Notes under the pieces: model-generated
The model's input: only the letters and a program-made list of their open reading frames with translations
Told to the model about the DNA's origin: nothing
Database searches by the model: none
NCBI GenBank assembly: GCA_014338405.1
Contig: JTDE01000224.1
Span: 127,750 to 191,749, forward strand
Source: Paragonimus skrjabini miyazakii
Lineage: Eukaryota; Platyhelminthes; Trematoda; Plagiorchiida; Troglotrematidae
DNA: 64,000 nucleotides
Direction of reading: 5' to 3'
Translations under genes and position numbers: made by a program
In this document: piece after piece, positions 63,972-64,000 of the stretch
How the letters are laid out: each line of letters starts with the position of its first letter
Numbering within the stretch: position 1 is the stretch's first letter

Positions 63972-64000
63972 AACAGCCATGAGCCTGACCAAAAGGTACT

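Overview
This window is eukaryotic, AT-rich and dominated by repeats and introns. Several signals point to a flatworm, most likely a trematode (fluke): a Penelope-like retroelement with a GIY-YIG endonuclease, an RTE-type non-LTR retrotransposon of the kind abundant in flukes, a tRNA-derived SINE carrying a hammerhead ribozyme (compare the schistosome Sm-alpha family), and very long introns. Genus cannot be fixed from the sequence alone.

The one host gene I can establish lies on the minus strand. Three exons, at about 43.1-43.3, 28.3-28.5 and 14.9-15.0 kb, have matching splice phases. Joined, they encode the first cyclic-nucleotide-binding domain and following helix of a cGMP-dependent protein kinase (PKG). 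The two introns are about 14.6 and 13.3 kb. A possible fourth, more 5' exon is at 45.3 kb. I did not find the second nucleotide-binding domain or the kinase domain; they probably lie beyond the left end of the window. Most of the window is therefore PKG intron or flank.

Layout: 1-1.36 kb, nothing recognised. 1.36-4.04 kb, a plus-strand Penelope-like element (terminal repeat, reverse transcriptase, GIY-YIG endonuclease, terminal repeat with hammerhead remnant). 5.7-6.35 kb, a relic with two C2H2 zinc fingers and a Myb-like segment, like the N-terminus of R2/NeSL-type LINEs. 7.8-11.0 kb, a minus-strand RTE-type LINE relic interrupted by a 732-base assembly gap. 14.9-43.3 kb, PKG exons and giant introns. 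These introns hold a LINE fragment (25.8 kb), a 0.5-kb foldback element (35.6-36.2 kb), a SINE with an intact-looking hammerhead ribozyme (38.0-38.2 kb) and a solo Penelope terminal repeat (39.7 kb). 45.4-64 kb, mostly unassigned: a second tRNA-derived SINE family (50.4 kb), a cluster of unassigned open frames (52.5-55.2 kb), two inverted repeats and microsatellites.

The most noteworthy theme is self-cleaving RNA. One complete hammerhead sits in a SINE that resembles a valine tRNA. Degenerate hammerheads sit in the terminal repeats of the Penelope-like element. All lie on the plus strand, antisense to the PKG gene.
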